Shown in pieces: positions 6,840 through 8,405 of a stretch of 8,405 bases of DNA. Positions within the stretch are counted from its first letter, which is position 1, and each line of letters opens with the position of its first letter. Origin of the DNA: an uncultured Bacilli bacterium (GTDB lineage Bacteria > Bacillota_I > Bacilli_A > RFN20 > CAG-631); assembly GCA_934202505.1 (NCBI GenBank), contig CAKPXW010000076.1:1-8405 (forward strand). Reading direction: 5' to 3'. The translations under genes and the position numbers were made by a program. The notes under the pieces are model-generated. The model saw nothing but the letters and a program-made list of their open reading frames with translations, did no database searches and was not told the DNA's origin.

Positions 6840-7358
6840 ATGCAAATTATTTTTAAAATAGCAATATTATTGCTTTTAATAGTAATCATAGTAGATTTGT
6901 TATTTTATGTACCAATTGATATATATTTATTATTATATAAAGATGAAATACACTTATATTTATATACAATACCAATAATAGTCCAAACAGATAGTAAAAA
7001 AATAAATAAATTAAAAAATAAAATTTCTATTGAAAAAATTTTAAATACAAAAAAAGAAGATTTAAGATTGATTAAAGCAATAAGTTTAAAAGAAATGAAT
7101 ATAAATATAAACAAGCATAAAAATATTGAAAAATTGTATTTTTTATATGGTCTAATAGGAGTTATAAATTCGTTTGATCAATCACTTGAAAATATTAAAT
7201 TAAAATTATCATGCCTTGATGATAAAGAATCATACTTTTATATAAAAATTAGATTACAATTTGTTAATATTTTTTATGAGTTAATAAAGATTAGGAGAAT
7301 TAAACGTGAAAGAACATCCAATAAACGAAATATTAAAAAATTCTTTGCAAAACATTAA
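6840..7358 (+). CDS. Membrane-anchored protein, probable DUF2953/YtfI-like
   Basis: This 172-residue protein has one strongly hydrophobic N-terminal segment (about residues 4-35). A short soluble domain follows, then a very basic end (KIRRIKRERTSNKRNIKK). Topology, the basic tail and the position directly before a GerW/YtfJ gene match the DUF2953 family (YtfI in Bacillus subtilis, next to ytfJ). The sequence is divergent and shorter than YtfI, so this rests mainly on synteny. The function of the family is not established, though its coupling to ytfJ suggests a sporulation or envelope role. The SD is AGGAG at 6824-6828. Its last 53 bases overlap the start of the next gene in another frame, which implies translational coupling. 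Confidence 0.6.
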   Translation: MQIIFKIAILLLLIVIIVDLLFYVPIDIYLLLYKDEIHLYLYTIPIIVQTDSKKINKLKNKISIEKILNTKKEDLRLIKAISLKEMNININKHKNIEKLYFLYGLIGVINSFDQSLENIKLKLSCLDDKESYFYIKIRLQFVNIFYELIKIRRIKRERTSNKRNIKKFFAKH

Positions 7359-7671
7359 TGCAATTACTGATGTTAGTAAAGTTATTGGTAGCCCAATAGT
7401 ATTACCAAATAATCAAATGGCAATTCCTTTGGTAAAAGTAGTATGTGGATTTGGTGTTGGTGGTAGTGAATTTGTAAGCAAAAATCAAACAAACGAAGAA
7501 CTAAGCGAAGATATATTTCCTTTTGGTGGAGGAAGTGGAGGAGCAATTTCTTTAATTCCACAAGCTTTAATTGTTTTTTCAGAAGGAAAATATAAATTAG
7601 TAAGTATTGAAAAAGAAAATGAATTACCAGAAAAAATCCTTTCTACCATTAAAGAAATAGTAAAAAAATGA
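7306..7671 (+). CDS. gerW: GerW/YtfJ-family spore-associated protein
   Basis: This 121-residue protein carries the family's two glycine-rich signatures: a GFGVGGSEF segment (residues 48-56) and PFGGGSGGAISLIPQALIVF (72-91), followed by a short beta strand and a C-terminal helix. The Bacillus subtilis member is a spore protein needed for normal germination. Homologues also occur in non-sporulating bacteria and archaea, so the gene alone does not prove sporulation. It is shorter than the Bacillus protein (about 150 residues), mostly through shorter ends and a shorter loop between the motifs. It starts at GTG 7306 with SD AGGAG (7293-7297) eight bases upstream, all inside the preceding gene. No ATG lies closer to that SD. 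It ends in TGA. No strong terminator follows before the tRNA promoter. Confidence 0.88.
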   Translation: MKEHPINEILKNSLQNINAITDVSKVIGSPIVLPNNQMAIPLVKVVCGFGVGGSEFVSKNQTNEELSEDIFPFGGGSGGAISLIPQALIVFSEGKYKLVSIEKENELPEKILSTIKEIVKK

Positions 7672-7762
7672 TATTAAGATATTAGTTTTTATTTTTATTA
7701 TTAAACGGAATTTACTTTGTCAATTAACGAAATAAAAAAAATAAAAAAAATTTTTAAAAATG

Positions 7763-7791
7763 TTGACAATGAAAGTAGATTGTTGTATTAT
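7763..7791 (+). promoter_or_regulatory. Strong promoter of the tRNA array
   Basis: A perfect -35 TTGACA (7763-7768) is followed after 17 bases by TATTAT (7786-7791), five of six matches to the -10 consensus. Expected initiation near 7798 is about a dozen bases before the first tRNA. The A-tracts immediately upstream (7728-7760) resemble an UP element, as expected for a stable-RNA promoter. Confidence 0.9.
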
Positions 7792-7809
7792 ATTTAAGCA
7801 CGGTGGTAT

Positions 7810-7885
7810 GGGTGCTTAGCTCAGCTGGAAGAGCATCTGCCTTACAAGCAGAGGGTCAGCGGTTCGAGCCCGTTAGCACCCACCA
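7810..7885 (+). tRNA. trnV: tRNA-Val (UAC)
   Basis: Acceptor GGGTGCT (7810-7816) pairs with AGCACCC (7875-7881), and ACCA is encoded (7882-7885). The anticodon loop CTTACAA sits between TCTGC and GCAGA, giving anticodon UAC. The TTCGAGC T-loop is present. It is first in the array and 76 bases long. Confidence 0.97.
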
Positions 7886-7901
7886 TTTTTTTAAATCCTA
7901 C

Positions 7902-7985
7902 GGGAGGGTAGCGAAGTGGCTAAACGCGGTAGACTGTAAATCTATTCCTTCGGGTTCGGCAGTTCGAATCTGTCCCCTCCCACCA
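7902..7985 (+). tRNA. trnY: tRNA-Tyr (GUA)
   Basis: Acceptor GGGAGGG (7902-7908) pairs with CCCTCCC (7975-7981), and ACCA is encoded. The anticodon loop CTGTAAA gives GUA. A long variable arm with a CCTTCGGG hairpin makes it a class II tRNA, as bacterial tRNA-Tyr should be. It is 84 bases long. Confidence 0.97.
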
Positions 7986-7997
7986 TCGTTGCTAAAT

Positions 7998-8073
7998 TGG
8001 GATATAGCCAAGCGGTAAGGCACCAGATTTTGATTCTGGCATTTCCCTGGTTCGATCCCAGGTATCCCAGCCA
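7998..8073 (+). tRNA. trnQ: tRNA-Gln (UUG)
   Basis: Acceptor TGGGATA (7998-8004) pairs with TATCCCA (8063-8069); the discriminator is G, followed by encoded CCA. The U1-A72 first pair and the loop TTTTGAT (anticodon UUG) between CCAGA and TCTGG are typical of tRNA-Gln. Confidence 0.97.
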
Positions 8074-8076
8074 TGT

Positions 8077-8152
8077 GTCCTGTTAGCTCAGTTGGTAGAG
8101 CACTTGACTTTTAATCAAGGGGTCAAGGGTTCGAATCCCTTACAGGATACCA
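8077..8152 (+). tRNA. trnK: tRNA-Lys (UUU)
   Basis: Acceptor GTCCTGT (8077-8083) pairs with ACAGGAT (8142-8148), and ACCA is encoded. The first pair is G-U rather than the usual G-C. The anticodon loop CTTTTAA between CTTGA and TCAAG gives UUU. The T-loop TTCGAAT is present. Confidence 0.97.
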
Positions 8153-8155
8153 TTT

Positions 8156-8244
8156 GCTCAAGTGGCGAAATAGGTAGACGCCCAGGACTTAAAATCCTGT
8201 GTTCAGTGATGAACGTGCCGGTTCGACTCCGGCCTTGAGCACCA
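8156..8244 (+). tRNA. trnL: tRNA-Leu (UAA)
   Basis: Acceptor GCTCAAG (8156-8162) pairs with CTTGAGC (8234-8240), and ACCA is encoded. The anticodon loop CTTAAAA between CAGGA and TCCTG gives UAA, which reads UUA, the most used Leu codon in these AT-rich genes. A long variable arm (GTTCAGTGATGAAC) makes it class II. It is 89 bases long and last in the array. Confidence 0.97.
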
Positions 8245-8254
8245 TCTTGTTGAT

Positions 8255-8276
8255 AACATCATCTGTATGGTGTTTT
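8255..8276 (+). terminator. First terminator hairpin after the tRNA array
   Basis: AACATCAT (8255-8262) pairs with ATGGTGTT (8267-8274) with one T-G wobble around a CTGT loop, followed by TTTT. The U-run is short. CACCAT at the tRNA-Leu 3' end can also pair with ATGGTG (8267-8272), so an alternative fold exists. Confidence 0.55.
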
Positions 8277-8283
8277 ATATATA

Positions 8284-8304
8284 GAGCTTTGGCTCATTTT
8301 TTTT
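8284..8304 (+). terminator. Second terminator hairpin after the tRNA array
   Basis: GAGC (8284-8287) pairs with GCTC (8292-8295) around TTTG, and eight T residues follow (8297-8304). The stem is short but GC-rich and the U-run is strong. With the hairpin at 8255 it forms a tandem stop for the tRNA transcript. Confidence 0.7.
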
Positions 8305-8326
8305 GTTTTAAAAAGGTATCAATTTA

Positions 8327-8356
8327 TTGTATACGTCAAAATTTAACACGTATAGT
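8327..8356 (+). promoter_or_regulatory. Inverted repeat over a promoter-like sequence at the window end
   Basis: TATACGT (8330-8336) and ACGTATA (8348-8354) form a perfect 7-bp inverted repeat with an 11-base spacer. TTGTAT (8327-8332) and TATAGT (8351-8356), 18 bases apart, resemble -35 and -10 boxes, and the arms overlap both. This is the usual geometry of a repressor site on its promoter. The gene it would serve is outside the window. Confidence 0.4.
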
Positions 8357-8405
8357 AAAAATAAAAAGATAATCAGATATTATAGTACTTGTTACTACAA
8401 TTAAA

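Noticed and set aside
7660..7715. AT-only imperfect pairing (AAAAA with TTTTT and repeated GATATTA) as a gerW terminator
   Set aside because: It has no GC stem and only weak pairing. In this base composition it cannot be separated from chance.
7803..8018. 71-codon open frame on the + strand
   Set aside because: It runs through the tRNA-Val and tRNA-Tyr genes and into tRNA-Gln. The structured RNAs fully explain the sequence.

Overview
The window is very AT-rich and reads as one continuous + strand block from a low-GC Gram-positive (Bacillota) chromosome. It runs from the 3' end of a 5S rRNA, through seven protein genes with strong Shine-Dalgarno (SD) sites, to a five-tRNA array. TGA is a stop here: every Trp I checked is TGG and two genes end in TGA, so this is not a code-4 mycoplasma. 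The visible 5S 3' half is about ten bases shorter than that of Bacillus. Together with the base composition, a GerW/YtfJ-type gene and UppP, this suggests an uncultured or gut Bacilli lineage near the Mollicutes (RF39-like). That placement is inference only.

Layout: 5S rRNA 3' end and terminator (1-68). A roughly 140-base control region with two promoter-like elements and an 11-bp palindrome (69-206). A tight three-gene operon, jetA-jetB-jetC (207-5646), encoding a kleisin, a KITE subunit and an SMC-type ATPase of the Wadjet/MksBEF/MukBEF class, closed by a hairpin terminator that starts inside the jetC stop codon. Then uppP, undecaprenyl-diphosphatase (5722-6585). Next come a 63-residue charged protein of unknown function, a small membrane-anchored protein that looks like DUF2953/YtfI, and a GerW/YtfJ-family protein (6634-7671). 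Last is a strong sigma-A-type promoter driving tRNA-Val, Tyr, Gln, Lys and Leu, followed by two tandem hairpins. The final bases hold an inverted repeat over a promoter-like sequence, probably for a gene beyond the window.

The most interesting point is that the Wadjet-like operon has no jetD nuclease gene. The 5S rRNA lies directly upstream, and jetC ends in its own terminator followed by an unrelated cell-wall gene. All ATPase motifs in JetC are intact. The complex should therefore be able to hydrolyse ATP and extrude DNA, but it has no nuclease encoded beside it. It is either a MukBEF/MksBEF-like chromosome organiser or a defence system using a nuclease from elsewhere.

A second oddity is that the small 63-codon gene is bounded on both sides by terminator-like hairpins that carry the ribosome binding site of the next gene inside the hairpin. 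This suggests combined attenuation and translational gating of the uppP-to-gerW stretch.
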